The notes: generated from the letters alone by a model not told the origin. 64,000 nucleotides of DNA from JASLCR01 sp964384345 (GCA_964384345.1 CAYLKD010000004.1:1-64000); one strand, 5' to 3'. Positions 41,169 through 51,346 are shown, counted from the first letter of the stretch. A program made the numbers and translations.

Positions 41169-43796
41169 CTACTTGCGGTTTTTCTTACGGTTTTGTCGTG
41201 TCGCTTTTTTCTTTTTTCGGGCACTATTACGATCGCGATTTTGTTCAGTAGTGCTCTTTGCTTTTGTCACTGAAAAGTCATCATCGCGATTTATTTCACC
41301 ACTCGCGATTTCGTTGACACCGATTTCAACGGAGCGCTCTGCAAGTTTTGTCAGTTCCGTTTCGTGCTCTTCATCTTCAATTGCGAGTGCATCATTTTTG
41401 TGTACATGCAAAATGATACCGAGTACTTCGTCGCGTAGCGTGAGCTGCAGACCGTCAAACAGCGTCTGAGATTCCTGTCGATATTCAACCAGCGGATCGC
41501 GCTGTCCAACACTTCGCCAATGAATACCATCACGGAGATGCTGCATATTCTCGAGGTGCTGCATCCACAATGTATCAAGCACTTGAATGTAGACGTCGCG
41601 CTCGATCTTGCGTAGCGTTTCTGGTTCAATTTCTGTCTCTTTTTTAGAGTACAAATCTTTCACTGCCTCAAGCGCTGCATCATAGCGAACTTTGTCTTTT
41701 AGTTCTTTTCCAATTTTTTCGAGCTGTTTATTGGTAAGTGGGAAAATTGCTTCAAATTCTTCAGCAAACTTTTTGTTATTCTTTGCAGGTAGCAGTGTTA
41801 GTTCACGCACCTTCTCTTTCATCAAACGCTCGATTTCGGGTTTAATGTCATCGCCTTCGAGAATCTTGCGGCGCATGGTATAAACAACTTTTCGATGTCG
41901 ATTAATGACGTTGTCATACTGAACAACTTGCTTACGTGTATCGAAGTTGTAGCCTTCAACACGTTTTTGAGCTGATTCAAGTGTTTTTGAAACGGCCTTG
42001 TTTTGGATCGGCGTTTCTTCATCGACACCGAGTCGATCCATAAGTGACGCGATTCGTTCACCCTGGAAAATTCGCATCAAATCATCTTCGGTCGAAACAA
42101 AGAATTGACTTTCGCCAGGGTCACCCTGACGTCCGCCACGTCCACGTAGCTGGTTATCGATGCGGCGCGACTCGTGTCGTTCAGACCCAATAACGACGAG
42201 CCCACCGAGTTCAACAACACCTTTGCCAAGCACAATATCGGTACCACGACCGGCAATGTTGGTCGCGAGTGTCACGGCACCCTTTTCACCAGCCTTCGCG
42301 ATGATGGCAGCTTCTCGCTCATTGTTCTTCGCGTTGAGTAGTTCGTAGGGAATTTTTTCTTTATCAAGCCACTTAGCAATTAACTCATTCTTTGCAATCG
42401 ATGCACTCCCCACTAGTACAGGTCGCCCTGCTTCGTGGTGCTCGCGAATCGTATCAGCGACAGCTTTGAGTTTCCCTTTTTCTGTTTTGAAAATAAGATC
42501 TTGCTTGTCGATACGCACCGTTGGGCGATTAGGTGGTACCTGAATGACATCAAGGCTATAAATCTGCTGGAACTCTTCAGCTTCGGTAAATGCCGTACCG
42601 GTCATACCGCTGAGTTTTTTATACAAACGGAAGAAATTTTGGAAAGAAACAGTAGCCAGCGTCATACTCTCCTGCAAAACTGCCACCTGTTCCTTTGCTT
42701 CGATTGCCTGGTGGAGCCCTTCGTTGTAACGACGTCCTTGCATCAAACGTCCCGTATGCTCATCGACAATCACTACTTCACCTTGGTTCGTCACGACATA
42801 ATCTTTGTCTCGGTGGAATAGTGTTTGCGCTTTGAGTGCCTGATCCATGTGGTAGACAGTTCTGACATTGTCTGGGGTGTATAGGTTTTTTACACCAAGC
42901 ATCTTTTGGATGCGTTCAACACCCTCATCAGAAAGTGAGACGCTGCGGCGTTTTTCGTCGAGGATATAATCGTCAGCTTTGAGTTTGGCGGCAACTTTGG
43001 CAAATTGCTGGTAGCTTTCTGGATTTTCAGCAGCTGGCGCGGAAATAATCAACGGCGTACGCGCTTCATCGATAAGAATAGAGTCCACCTCGTCAACGAT
43101 CGCAAAGTTTAGCTCACGCTGACGCAAAAGATTAGCGTCGTCAACCATATTGTCGCGCAAATAGTCGAAACCAAATTCATTGTTCGTGCCATACGTAATG
43201 TCAGCAGCATAGGCCTCTTTACGCGTTACTGGGCGGAGCTTGCGCATTCGCGGATCATCGTGTTCGTCATTATCAAACTCAGGATCGAAAATGTAGGAGG
43301 CTTCACCTGCAATGATGCCCACAGACAATCCAAGAAAATGATGTACTTCACCCATCCAGCCAGCGTCACGCATGGCCAAGTAATCATTTACTGTGACAAT
43401 GTGAACACCATGGCCATCTATTGCATTAAGATAACTCGGAAGTGTTGCCATGAGCGTTTTACCTTCACCGGTGCGTAGCTCAGCAACGTCACCACCATGC
43501 AGTACCATTCCTCCAATTAGTTGCACATCGTAGTGGCGCATGCCTAGCACGCGATCACTTGCTTCGCGCACGAGTGCAAATGCATCGGGCAATATGTCAT
43601 CGAGTGTGACATTTTTGTTCGTAAGACGTTTACGCAAAACCTCAGTTTGCTTCTTGAGTTCAGTCTTACTCATTTTTTTATATTTGTCTTCAAGTGCGTT
43701 GATCGAAGCCACTCGCTTTTCGAGTTTCTTGACAATCCGTCGCTGCGGATCTCCAAACACCTTCGTTAGCACTTTTTGACGATTCAAATTGGGCAT
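41169..43796 (-). CDS. secA: Preprotein translocase ATPase SecA
   Basis: This 875-aa motor has Walker A-region GEGKTLMATLPSYLNA, DEVDSILIDEARTPLIIS, the preprotein-binding insertion, and the C-terminal helicase half (ATNIAGRGTDIVLGKGV, SRRIDNQLRGRGGRQGDPG). SecA drives export through SecYEG. The C-terminal zinc/SecB-binding motif is missing and the tail ends in Lys/Arg repeats. It is preceded by a real leader with GAGGGA before the ATG and TATAAT about 50 nt upstream, unlike most genes here. Confidence 0.97.
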   Translation of the reverse strand: MPNLNRQKVLTKVFGDPQRRIVKKLEKRVASINALEDKYKKMSKTELKKQTEVLRKRLTNKNVTLDDILPDAFALVREASDRVLGMRHYDVQLIGGMVLHGGDVAELRTGEGKTLMATLPSYLNAIDGHGVHIVTVNDYLAMRDAGWMGEVHHFLGLSVGIIAGEASYIFDPEFDNDEHDDPRMRKLRPVTRKEAYAADITYGTNNEFGFDYLRDNMVDDANLLRQRELNFAIVDEVDSILIDEARTPLIISAPAAENPESYQQFAKVAAKLKADDYILDEKRRSVSLSDEGVERIQKMLGVKNLYTPDNVRTVYHMDQALKAQTLFHRDKDYVVTNQGEVVIVDEHTGRLMQGRRYNEGLHQAIEAKEQVAVLQESMTLATVSFQNFFRLYKKLSGMTGTAFTEAEEFQQIYSLDVIQVPPNRPTVRIDKQDLIFKTEKGKLKAVADTIREHHEAGRPVLVGSASIAKNELIAKWLDKEKIPYELLNAKNNEREAAIIAKAGEKGAVTLATNIAGRGTDIVLGKGVVELGGLVVIGSERHESRRIDNQLRGRGGRQGDPGESQFFVSTEDDLMRIFQGERIASLMDRLGVDEETPIQNKAVSKTLESAQKRVEGYNFDTRKQVVQYDNVINRHRKVVYTMRRKILEGDDIKPEIERLMKEKVRELTLLPAKNNKKFAEEFEAIFPLTNKQLEKIGKELKDKVRYDAALEAVKDLYSKKETEIEPETLRKIERDVYIQVLDTLWMQHLENMQHLRDGIHWRSVGQRDPLVEYRQESQTLFDGLQLTLRDEVLGIILHVHKNDALAIEDEEHETELTKLAERSVEIGVNEIASGEINRDDDFSVTKAKSTTEQNRDRNSARKKKKATRQNRKKNRK

Positions 43797-43857
43797 ATTC
43801 CCTCACTAGTCTGTAATTTTCTGTAAATCTGATGCTTATTATACTTGTTTATGGCCT

Positions 43858-43896
43858 AATAAAAAAGAGGTGGATGCGAGTGACCCACCTCTTTTT
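43858..43896 (-). terminator. Terminator after hpf
   Basis: On the minus strand the stem AAAAAGAGGTGG / CCACCTCTTTTT (43862-43873 and 43885-43896, perfect, loop of about 11 nt) is followed by TTTTTTATTA. It ends the hpf transcript just before the secA promoter. Confidence 0.9.
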
Positions 43897-43907
43897 ATTT
43901 CGCAGCT

Positions 43908-44285
43908 TTATTGTTCTTCACGGGCGTAACTACGCTTAAACCGACTGAGTGCGGCTCTCGTTTTGCCAACGTGACCAAGGTGAGCATCTTTATATTTCTT
44001 AAGCTGCATCGTTAGTTTGTGTTCGACAATATCGACGGCAGCAAACATATTCAGTGTTGAGTCTTTTGCAGTAAGTTTTTTGTCAGGAACCGACAAGATC
44101 ACTTCGGCTTCATATTTGTTGCCGTGATCTCGATTTACTTGCCGAAGCTTTACCTCTGCAGTCACACTTTTTCGTGCATGCCGCGGGAGAAACCGATCAA
44201 GTTGGCCTACCTTTCTCATCACATATTGCTTTGTTTTCTCATCCGGCTCATATTTGATGCCCGAAATTGCGATTGATTGGATCAT
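43908..44285 (-). CDS. hpf: Short-form ribosome hibernation factor (HPF/RaiA)
   Basis: The 125-aa protein matches the ribosome-binding beta-alpha-beta-beta-beta-alpha domain (SIAISGIKYEPDEKTKQYVMRKVGQLDRFLPRHARKSVTAEVKL...). The long-form C-terminal dimerisation domain is missing, so it is a short HPF/YfiA type that blocks tRNA sites in resting ribosomes. The start is supported by AGGAGGG with good spacing and a TATACT promoter about 45 nt upstream. Confidence 0.9.
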   Translation of the reverse strand: MIQSIAISGIKYEPDEKTKQYVMRKVGQLDRFLPRHARKSVTAEVKLRQVNRDHGNKYEAEVILSVPDKKLTAKDSTLNMFAAVDIVEHKLTMQLKKYKDAHLGHVGKTRAALSRFKRSYAREEQ

Positions 44286-44374
44286 AGGTACCCTCCTTGT
44301 TTATTCGGATTTGGTACTTCTAGTATAGCATTTTTTGCTGCTTGCGGTTACTTGATAATGCGAGAAGCATATAC

Positions 44375-45685
44375 CTATATAATCGTTTTGTTGCCCATGT
44401 ACGGACGAAGAACTTCAGGGATAGTAACATGTCCATCTGCAGTCTGATAATTTTCGATAATTGCCACCATCGCTCGGCCTAAGGCAAATGCCGTAGCGTC
44501 GTTGGTGTGGACGAGTTCAAGGCCATTATCAGTCCGGACGCGTGTATTAAGCCGTCGAGATTGGTAGTCAGTCATGTAATCCGCAGTGTGCGTTTCGCGG
44601 TATTTATCTTGGCCTGGTAACCATGCCTCCATATCGACACCCCTAGCGTTTGGTTTGCCAATGTCTATCGTGCACTTGAGAAGCACATGGTATGGCAGCT
44701 TGAGTTGAGCTAACAGATACTCTTGAATCGCGACAAAGAACATGTGTTCAGTATAGCTATTGTCTTTTGACGTAAAGCTTTCCATCTCGAGTTTGTCGAA
44801 CTGATGCATGCGTATCAGTCCTTCCATATCTTTGCCGTACGTGCCGGCCTCTTTACGAAAACTCGTGGCGAGCCCTAGATAACGGACTGGTAGATCAGCT
44901 TGTTCAAAAATCTCGCCAGCGTGCATGCTCCCGAGCACATGCTCGGCACTTCCCTGTAGCCATAGTTCTTCGCCTTCAATCTTGTAGCGATCGTCCTGCG
45001 GCTCGAGTCGATCCATCTGATCATACGCTTCAGTACGTATCATCAGTGGCGGCAACACTGGCACAAACGGCTTCGTACTGACATCAAGACCTGCACCGAT
45101 TGCAATTTCTTTTAGTATTTCTTCGTCACTTAGGGTATCTATAACAAAATGCTCAATGGCCAGTTGCAACCGCACAAGATCTCCCATGACATACGCAAAG
45201 CGCGCACCGGCTACCTTTGCTGCACGGTCTTTATCAAGCCAACCACGAGCTTCAGCGATTTCATAATGGTTTTTCGGTGTAAAGTCGAAGGTCGGCTTTG
45301 TACCAACAACTTTGATCTCAACATTTTCGTCTTCACTCGCACCGTACGGCACATCTGCGTGTGGCATATTTGGTACTTTTTTTAAGATTGATATGTACTC
45401 ATTTTCGACTGCAGTATATTCAGATTCACGCTCAGTTAGCTGCGCTTTGATCTGTTTTCCCTCGTCTATCGTCGCTTGATCTGGTTTAGCCCCGCCAGCA
45501 ACCGATGCCTTCATTTTGCTAGCTGTCTGATTGCGCATCTCGCGCAGCTCATCAACCTGCTTCTGCAAGTCTCGGCGCGTGTCATCGAGCGTTAATAATT
45601 TGGATATCGAAACATCATAGCCTTTATCTCTGGCGGCTTGTTGAACTTTTTGGGAGTTTTCACGGATGAAACGAATATCTAGCAT
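44375..45685 (-). CDS. serS: Seryl-tRNA synthetase
   Basis: The 436-aa class II synthetase has an N-terminal two-helix coiled coil (TLDDTRRDLQKQVDELREMRNQTASKM), motif 2 ATSFRKEAGTYGKDMEGLIRMHQFDKLEM and motif 3 TNDATAFALGRAMVAIIENY. It charges tRNA-Ser. TATAAT (45693-45698) is 7 nt from the ATG, predicting leaderless mRNA with no T-box. Confidence 0.95.
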   Translation of the reverse strand: MLDIRFIRENSQKVQQAARDKGYDVSISKLLTLDDTRRDLQKQVDELREMRNQTASKMKASVAGGAKPDQATIDEGKQIKAQLTERESEYTAVENEYISILKKVPNMPHADVPYGASEDENVEIKVVGTKPTFDFTPKNHYEIAEARGWLDKDRAAKVAGARFAYVMGDLVRLQLAIEHFVIDTLSDEEILKEIAIGAGLDVSTKPFVPVLPPLMIRTEAYDQMDRLEPQDDRYKIEGEELWLQGSAEHVLGSMHAGEIFEQADLPVRYLGLATSFRKEAGTYGKDMEGLIRMHQFDKLEMESFTSKDNSYTEHMFFVAIQEYLLAQLKLPYHVLLKCTIDIGKPNARGVDMEAWLPGQDKYRETHTADYMTDYQSRRLNTRVRTDNGLELVHTNDATAFALGRAMVAIIENYQTADGHVTIPEVLRPYMGNKTII

Positions 45686-45714
45686 AGGTATGATTATACT
45701 CTATCAGAAAGTAA

Positions 45715-46020
45715 TTAGTTTTTTTGATCTGGTGAACGTAAAGCAATCAAAGCTAAATTTGAACACGTTTTTCCGATAGAGGCTAGGAGCTCTCTTTTTT
45801 GTTTGCGGAGAGTATCTTCTCTCATTGAGATAGCGTCCATTTCAATTCCATATGTACCGCCGGAAATACGATCTGTTTTTCTGAGCTCTACTAAAAGTTG
45901 ACCGCGATTTGCAAGTGACTGAAGTTCCTCGTCTATGTCATCAATTCTAGCACTTAAAGATTTTAAGCCTTCGGTGGTTGGCGTGCTTAGCTCAGGAGAT
46001 TTACGTTTCGGTAGTCTCAT
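45715..46020 (-). CDS. Hypothetical coiled-coil protein (101 aa)
   Basis: A basic N-terminus precedes a helical coiled-coil stretch (KSLSARIDDIDEELQSLANRGQLLVELRKTDR) and a second helix (MREDTLRKQKRELLASIGKTC). No family is recognised. TATAAT (46029-46034) lies 8 nt before the ATG, which supports expression. It lies between serS and the ABC permease gene in its own transcription unit. Confidence 0.55.
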   Translation of the reverse strand: MRLPKRKSPELSTPTTEGLKSLSARIDDIDEELQSLANRGQLLVELRKTDRISGGTYGIEMDAISMREDTLRKQKRELLASIGKTCSNLALIALRSPDQKN

Positions 46021-46058
46021 TTAATTACATTATAGCACTAATGGTTACATATGTCAAT

Positions 46059-47426
46059 TTACTCTGTTCGTAAGGCTTCAATCGGATCGAGTCTGGCGGC
46101 TTTACGGCTTGGGAAATAGCCAGCGATTACTGCAACCAGGATCAATACAGCAAGTAGCCCCAATGCTTGTAACCATTTAAACTCGAGCAAACTATTACTT
46201 GCACCAAGATCAAGTTGTTTCGTAATCCAAGGATTGAGCGCCGTGCCAAGTATCCAGGCTGCGGCGATACCAATTACGCCTCCAAGAAAACCTATCCAGG
46301 CAGCTTCGTAGCGGAACAACCGACTAACGTCTTTGCCGCGCATACCGAGCGCTCGCATGAGACCGATTTGGCTAGTCCGTTCGAGAACGGAAATATACTG
46401 CGTGTTTACAATACCAAAGATGCTGGCAATGAGTGCGATGACACCAAAACCACCGACGATACCCTGAAGCACGTTAACAATAGTAAACAAAAACCCTTGT
46501 AAATCATCTGCTGTTTGCGCGTACAAGTTGTCTGACTGTAATTTCGATTTAGCGTCTTTTGGCAATGTGCCATCTTTGACTTGCGCAGTTGCAGCGAAGT
46601 ACTTTTGGTAATTGCTGGTGCCTTCGCTGCTGTAGTCAACAATTCCTTTCGCCGCAGATAGCGAAATTTGTATCGACGCAGTGTTCGTAAACGACAAATT
46701 ACTCGGCTTAACCACTTCTTTGATCGTGAAATCGAGCTTTTTAATTTGCGTCTGACTGAGTTTAGCGAGGCCTGCAATACCCTCTGTGGCTAATACAGAT
46801 TGGATCTTATCTTGACTCAGTGCTGACGGATCGCGTGAGATATAAATCGACAGTTGCTGTCCGATCAACTTATCTGATGTCGTGCCTAAAGTTTTGGCGA
46901 AGCTCTCGGGAATAACTGCTTCATTGGCAGCGAGATCTTTGCCTCTCACCATCTTCATTCCAGTGACATGCTCACTGAGTACATCAGGGTTGTACACGTT
47001 GACATCAGCGGTGTATTTTTTATCGTCTCTTGCTCCAAAAGTTAAATAACTGGTCGTGAATTGATAAATCGGTCGTACGTTTTTGAGGTATGGCTTGGCT
47101 TGCAGTTTTGCAATATCGTCGTTATTAAGCAGTGTTACGTTTGGTGCTCCGACTCCTGCGCTTCCTGTGTCCGGATTATACTCACGAAGATCAGACTGCG
47201 GCTGGGGAATACCGTTAATAGCCTTATCTTTTACAATAAATAGCGATGAAGGATCAACATTTGATGAAATCAATTTATCAGCATAATCACGAGCGCCCTG
47301 CCCTGCAGCGAGGCTTAACATCAGCGTAAATGCACCGACGCCAATCGCTAAGCTAGTAAGTAACGTACGAATCTTTGCTTGGCGCAGACTCTTGCCGGCT
47401 CTACGAAGGATATCGAGACTATTCAT
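46059..47426 (-). CDS. MacB/FtsX-type ABC transporter permease
   Basis: The 455-aa protein has an N-terminal span (LRQAKIRTLLTSLAIGVGAFTLMLSLAAG), a periplasm-facing MacB-like core domain of about 270 residues and three C-terminal spans with RTSQIGLMRALGMRGKDVSRLFRYEAAWIGFLGG. Such permeases couple ATP use to extracytoplasmic work, such as lipoprotein or peptide handling, rather than bulk transport. It overlaps the ATPase gene by one base. Third gene of the bactofilin-like/ATPase/permease operon. Confidence 0.87.
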   Translation of the reverse strand: MNSLDILRRAGKSLRQAKIRTLLTSLAIGVGAFTLMLSLAAGQGARDYADKLISSNVDPSSLFIVKDKAINGIPQPQSDLREYNPDTGSAGVGAPNVTLLNNDDIAKLQAKPYLKNVRPIYQFTTSYLTFGARDDKKYTADVNVYNPDVLSEHVTGMKMVRGKDLAANEAVIPESFAKTLGTTSDKLIGQQLSIYISRDPSALSQDKIQSVLATEGIAGLAKLSQTQIKKLDFTIKEVVKPSNLSFTNTASIQISLSAAKGIVDYSSEGTSNYQKYFAATAQVKDGTLPKDAKSKLQSDNLYAQTADDLQGFLFTIVNVLQGIVGGFGVIALIASIFGIVNTQYISVLERTSQIGLMRALGMRGKDVSRLFRYEAAWIGFLGGVIGIAAAWILGTALNPWITKQLDLGASNSLLEFKWLQALGLLAVLILVAVIAGYFPSRKAARLDPIEALRTE

Positions 47427-48121
47427 TATACTTCTCCTTCATTTTGGCTATCGCTATCGGATTGGACTTTTCCGTCGCGCATGTATATTTGTCGATCACA
47501 TTTCATCGCTAAGTCATCGTCGTGCGTCACAACGATGAGAGTTGCTCCGTTTTGTTTCGCATAATCAAAAAGTAGTGTTTCAATAGTAGCACTGGTTGTC
47601 GAATCTAGATTACCTGTTGGTTCATCGGCGAAAAGTACTTTTGGATCATTAACGATTGCACGGGCAATCGCCAGGCGTTGCTTCTGACCGCCTGAAAGAT
47701 CTTTTGCTTTTGATTTGATTTTGTCGCCTAGCTCGACAGCAATTAGAGCTCTCTCTACCATCGTTTTACGTTTTGAGCGAGCAACACCGGCAATTTCAAG
47801 TGGCAAACTGACATTGTCATAGCATGATTCATTACCTTGAACAAAAAAACTCTGAAAAATAAAACTCATTTGATGTGAGCGAAAACTGTCTATCTTCTTC
47901 TGCTTCATGGTGCGAAGCAATTCTCCGTTGACTATTACATCACCTGTCGTCGGTCGATCAAGTCCGCTCATCACATGCATCAATGTTGACTTGCCAGACC
48001 CTGATTTACCGATGACGGCGACGATTTGACCATCTGGAATACGAAATGATATGTCATCAAGTGCCGTAAAAACTGTCTTTTTTTTGCCGTACACTTTTGT
48101 CAAATTTGCTACTTCAATCAT
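47426..48121 (-). CDS. MacB/LolD-type ABC transporter ATPase
   Basis: The 231-aa protein has Walker A GKSGSGKST, signature LSGGQKQRLAIARA and Walker B VLFADEPTGNLD, characteristic of the MacB/LolD/FtsE group. It pairs with the permease downstream. Its ATG overlaps the bactofilin-like gene stop as ATGA, indicating coupling of all three genes. Confidence 0.92.
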   Translation of the reverse strand: MIEVANLTKVYGKKKTVFTALDDISFRIPDGQIVAVIGKSGSGKSTLMHVMSGLDRPTTGDVIVNGELLRTMKQKKIDSFRSHQMSFIFQSFFVQGNESCYDNVSLPLEIAGVARSKRKTMVERALIAVELGDKIKSKAKDLSGGQKQRLAIARAIVNDPKVLFADEPTGNLDSTTSATIETLLFDYAKQNGATLIVVTHDDDLAMKCDRQIYMRDGKVQSDSDSQNEGEV

Positions 48122-49272
48122 TTAATTTCCCCACCCTCATTAGTTGTATACGAAGGGCGCTGATAGTGTGTCGTTAGTTGCAAAACAATCATACCTGTAC
48201 CAACCACAAGCGCGGCCAAAATCGTAAAGAAATTAAGTACCTCAACAAAGTAACTGAGAATAAGCACCGTCGATCCAAACAACATTACTAGTACTGAATT
48301 TAGCTGTGCCCTGCGGAGAACGAGACGACCTATGTAGTAGCCAAACACTGGCCCGCTTAAGGCGATCAGTAGTGCCCATACAAGCATGATGATAATGGCA
48401 AGCGGGATACCAAATACCGTCAGTGCAACAAGTGCGGCGAGGATCGGCACACCAATCAATACAAAGAACCCAACCAGTAGACTCATACCAAACCGCTGTA
48501 GCCCATTGGCTGTTATGCGGTCCATGGCTTGAGGCACTGCAATGATTAGCACCATCGCAATTAGGAGCATCGCTAAGAAGAAATAAATAGCAGCGCCACG
48601 GGCATATTCTGCTGTATCTACTTGTTGAGTTGGTTGCGGCTCCGTACGAACAACTTCTCCAGCAACTGTGCCGTTTGCGAGTTCTGCGGTATTTTCACTC
48701 GTGTAATACAGTCCACCACCGATTTTAGATCCGACATTTGTCTTTAAATTACTGACACTACTCGTTACATTTCTGCCGATTGTGCCATTAACAGTCAATG
48801 TATTCGCACCAATTGCCACATCGCGCTGCACTTGCCCATCTATTGTGACTGTTTGACTGGCGCCGTTGAGGTCGCGTCCAATCTTTGCTGCACTATCGAG
48901 AGTAACAACTTGTCCAAAAATAGTGGCACTGCCGCTGACAGCTCCACTGAGATCTAGCTGCTGCGCAGCAACACGAACATCTCCTGCAACTGTTCCGCTC
49001 ACCTTCACTGTTTGACCGGCACAGAAGACGTCACCGTTGATCGTGCCGTCAATTGTCACTGATTGGCCGGCACAGTAAACATCACCATTTACAGTCCCGG
49101 AAATGACGATGGTGTTGCCATACGCATAATACGCGCTATCGACCGTCTGACTCTTTGAGAGCGTAGTGGTGTCTCCACTGTCAACTCGCTGCGGTGTGGC
49201 ATGAACAATACCCGTAGCGGCTACGACCGCGACACCCACTGCAATAACTACTCCAATAATCCTCGTTTTCAT
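48118..49272 (-). CDS. Bactofilin-like polymer-forming membrane protein
   Basis: The 384-aa protein has a signal peptide (residues 1-25), then a right-handed beta-helix-like series of short repeats (GTVNGDVYCAGQSVTIDGT, INGDVFCAGQTVKVSGT, VAGDVRVAAQQLDLSGA, ...) to about residue 200 as in bactofilins/polymer-forming proteins, and four C-terminal membrane spans (about 235-375). The extracytoplasmic beta-helix is unusual, as classical bactofilins are cytoplasmic. It heads an operon with a MacB-type ABC pair. GGAGGGG upstream and TATAAT about 25 nt before it give it a real leader. Confidence 0.75.
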   Translation of the reverse strand: MKTRIIGVVIAVGVAVVAATGIVHATPQRVDSGDTTTLSKSQTVDSAYYAYGNTIVISGTVNGDVYCAGQSVTIDGTINGDVFCAGQTVKVSGTVAGDVRVAAQQLDLSGAVSGSATIFGQVVTLDSAAKIGRDLNGASQTVTIDGQVQRDVAIGANTLTVNGTIGRNVTSSVSNLKTNVGSKIGGGLYYTSENTAELANGTVAGEVVRTEPQPTQQVDTAEYARGAAIYFFLAMLLIAMVLIIAVPQAMDRITANGLQRFGMSLLVGFFVLIGVPILAALVALTVFGIPLAIIIMLVWALLIALSGPVFGYYIGRLVLRRAQLNSVLVMLFGSTVLILSYFVEVLNFFTILAALVVGTGMIVLQLTTHYQRPSYTTNEGGEIK

Positions 49273-49344
49273 ACCCCTCCTTCGTTGCTGTTATTATACG
49301 CTGAAACACGGTGAAACCACAATGTGAGTTTGCGCGATACTTGA

Positions 49345-50556
49345 TTACGCCCTACGAGTTAACATCTCTTTCAAACTGACTTTACGGTTGTACTCTAGCG
49401 CACCGTAGCGAAATATATGAATTGCAATCATTAGCGTCAAACCAGCAGTTACCGCCATTATGAGTGAGGCAATGACAAATTCATGTGGTTGCAGATTACC
49501 AACCGCATTTCTCAGAAGCAAAGGGATCGGCGCTGTAAGTGGGAAATAACTTAAAAATTGGACGATTGGTGCTTGTGGTGTCGAAATAAAGACCGACAAT
49601 GCATAGAGCGGACCAAAGATCAAAATCATAATGACACCAAAGAACCCGCCCGCATCTTTTGCTGTTGGTGACGCTGCACCTATCGCAACGAGTAAGCCAG
49701 TAAATAATAAAAAGCTCAGCGAAAACAATACGAATCCGCTTCCAATTCGCACAGGGTCAAATGCGAGCCGGCTCAAATCGACATCTGGAAGCTGAAGCTG
49801 ATGACGTACTGATAAGTAGCCAATGACAATAAAAGCGACAGTTACAAGCACTTGTAAAAATCCAAGTGTTACAAGTGCTAAGATTTTACCGATGATGAGT
49901 GTTCGCGCACTGATCGTTGTTAGAATCATTTCTATCACCCGGTTTTCCTTCTCTTCGACTGTCGATGTCAGCATCCGGTTACCGAATGTTGAAATGAGAA
50001 TATAGAACAAAACAAGGAATAGTCCCGGTACAATAGCCTCGGTAATTCCGTTGTACACTTGAGAATCTTTATACGTTATGGTTGAGGTCGTGATTTTATC
50101 AGATAACACCGTCATAATATTCGCGGATACGTCTGCAGTCACTGATTGTTGCAAGAGGCTTCTTGCAACTCCCTCGTAGCGGCCATTATTAAATATTCCG
50201 ACGTCATTGGCATACACCTTTACCGGTTCTGTTGATATGTCTTCAGGATAAGCAAAAAATGCGTCGAGCCTGCCTTGTTTTACTGCTTCAATCGAAGCTG
50301 CCGCAGATGTTACTGATGAGCCACCAAATTCCTTGAGAAGTTCAGGTTTTATGAGTTTTGATCGGTCAAAGACCTGAAAGCTAAACTTTTGATTGCCAAT
50401 TTCTTGAGTTGCTTGTTCAGTAGCTTGGTTTGAGAGAAACACAATCGCAAACACTACGCCGATCATAATCGGCAGCAACAAGCTCACGAGCCAAAAGCTT
50501 TTACTCTTCATGGTTCGCAGTACTTCAAAGCGAAATACGGTCGATAAATTATACAT
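49345..50556 (-). CDS. ABC-2 type transporter permease (NatB-like)
   Basis: The 403-aa protein has one N-terminal span, a large extracytoplasmic loop and a C-terminal cluster of five spans with TVEEKENRVIEMILTTISARTLIIGKI, the NatB/YhaP-type signature. These export Na+ or drugs in some bacteria; substrate is unknown here. It overlaps the ATPase gene by 8 nt. Confidence 0.88.
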   Translation of the reverse strand: MYNLSTVFRFEVLRTMKSKSFWLVSLLLPIMIGVVFAIVFLSNQATEQATQEIGNQKFSFQVFDRSKLIKPELLKEFGGSSVTSAAASIEAVKQGRLDAFFAYPEDISTEPVKVYANDVGIFNNGRYEGVARSLLQQSVTADVSANIMTVLSDKITTSTITYKDSQVYNGITEAIVPGLFLVLFYILISTFGNRMLTSTVEEKENRVIEMILTTISARTLIIGKILALVTLGFLQVLVTVAFIVIGYLSVRHQLQLPDVDLSRLAFDPVRIGSGFVLFSLSFLLFTGLLVAIGAASPTAKDAGGFFGVIMILIFGPLYALSVFISTPQAPIVQFLSYFPLTAPIPLLLRNAVGNLQPHEFVIASLIMAVTAGLTLMIAIHIFRYGALEYNRKVSLKEMLTRRA

Positions 50557-51286
50557 TTACTACCTCCTTATGGCCGTAGACTTCGAGGAAAATGTCATCG
50601 AGTGACTTTCCGCCAAAATTTTTTCTGACTTCTCTTATCGAACCATACGCTGCCGCAGCGCCATCTTTAAGCAAAATAATTCGGTCACAGAGCCGTTCGA
50701 CTTCTTCCATCTGATGCGACACAAATATGACTGTTGTTCCCTTGCTTTGATGCTCTTCGACAATATCCATCAGTAGTCGTCGGTTTACAGGATCGAAGCC
50801 TTTGGTCGGTTCGTCGAGAATAAGTAACTCCGGATCATTAAGAATAGTGACACCTAGCTGCACTTTTTGCTGTTGACCGCCAGATAGCTTATCGAGTCGA
50901 ACATGCGCCTTATCGCCTAGTTCTACACGTTCGAGATATGCAAGTGACTGCTTCCGTGCATCATGGCTTGAAAGACCTTTGAGCTGACCAAAATACATCA
51001 TTACATCGAGCACTTTTTCTTTCTTATATAGTCCGCGTTCTTCAGGCAAATACCCAAGTCTAATGCCGCCATCAACGGTGAATGGCCGGCCATCGATGTG
51101 CAACAAACCACTTGTTGCAGTATAAATCCCGAGAAGTGCCCGTAATGTCGTTGTTTTACCAGAACCGTTTGAACCAAGGAGTCCAAAGGTTTCGCCTCTT
51201 TTTATTTCAAATGATAAATTTTCAATTACTTTTGTCGTGCCAAAACTCATCGAAAAATTGTGTATGGAAACAATTGCGTCTGTCAT
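50549..51286 (-). CDS. ABC transporter ATPase (NatA-like)
   Basis: The 245-aa protein has Walker A GSNGSGKTTTLRALLG, signature LSGGQQQKVQLGVTI, Walker B LLILDEPTKGFDPVNR and a NatA/CcmA-type layout with a C-terminal DDIFLEVYGH. It pairs with the NatB-like permease directly downstream. Confidence 0.9.
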   Translation of the reverse strand: MTDAIVSIHNFSMSFGTTKVIENLSFEIKRGETFGLLGSNGSGKTTTLRALLGIYTATSGLLHIDGRPFTVDGGIRLGYLPEERGLYKKEKVLDVMMYFGQLKGLSSHDARKQSLAYLERVELGDKAHVRLDKLSGGQQQKVQLGVTILNDPELLILDEPTKGFDPVNRRLLMDIVEEHQSKGTTVIFVSHQMEEVERLCDRIILLKDGAAAAYGSIREVRKNFGGKSLDDIFLEVYGHKEVVNV

Positions 51287-51346
51287 ATCCTACAATCGTA
51301 GCATACCTGACAGGCTGATCGAGAGAATCTTGCTATACTTGAAAGA

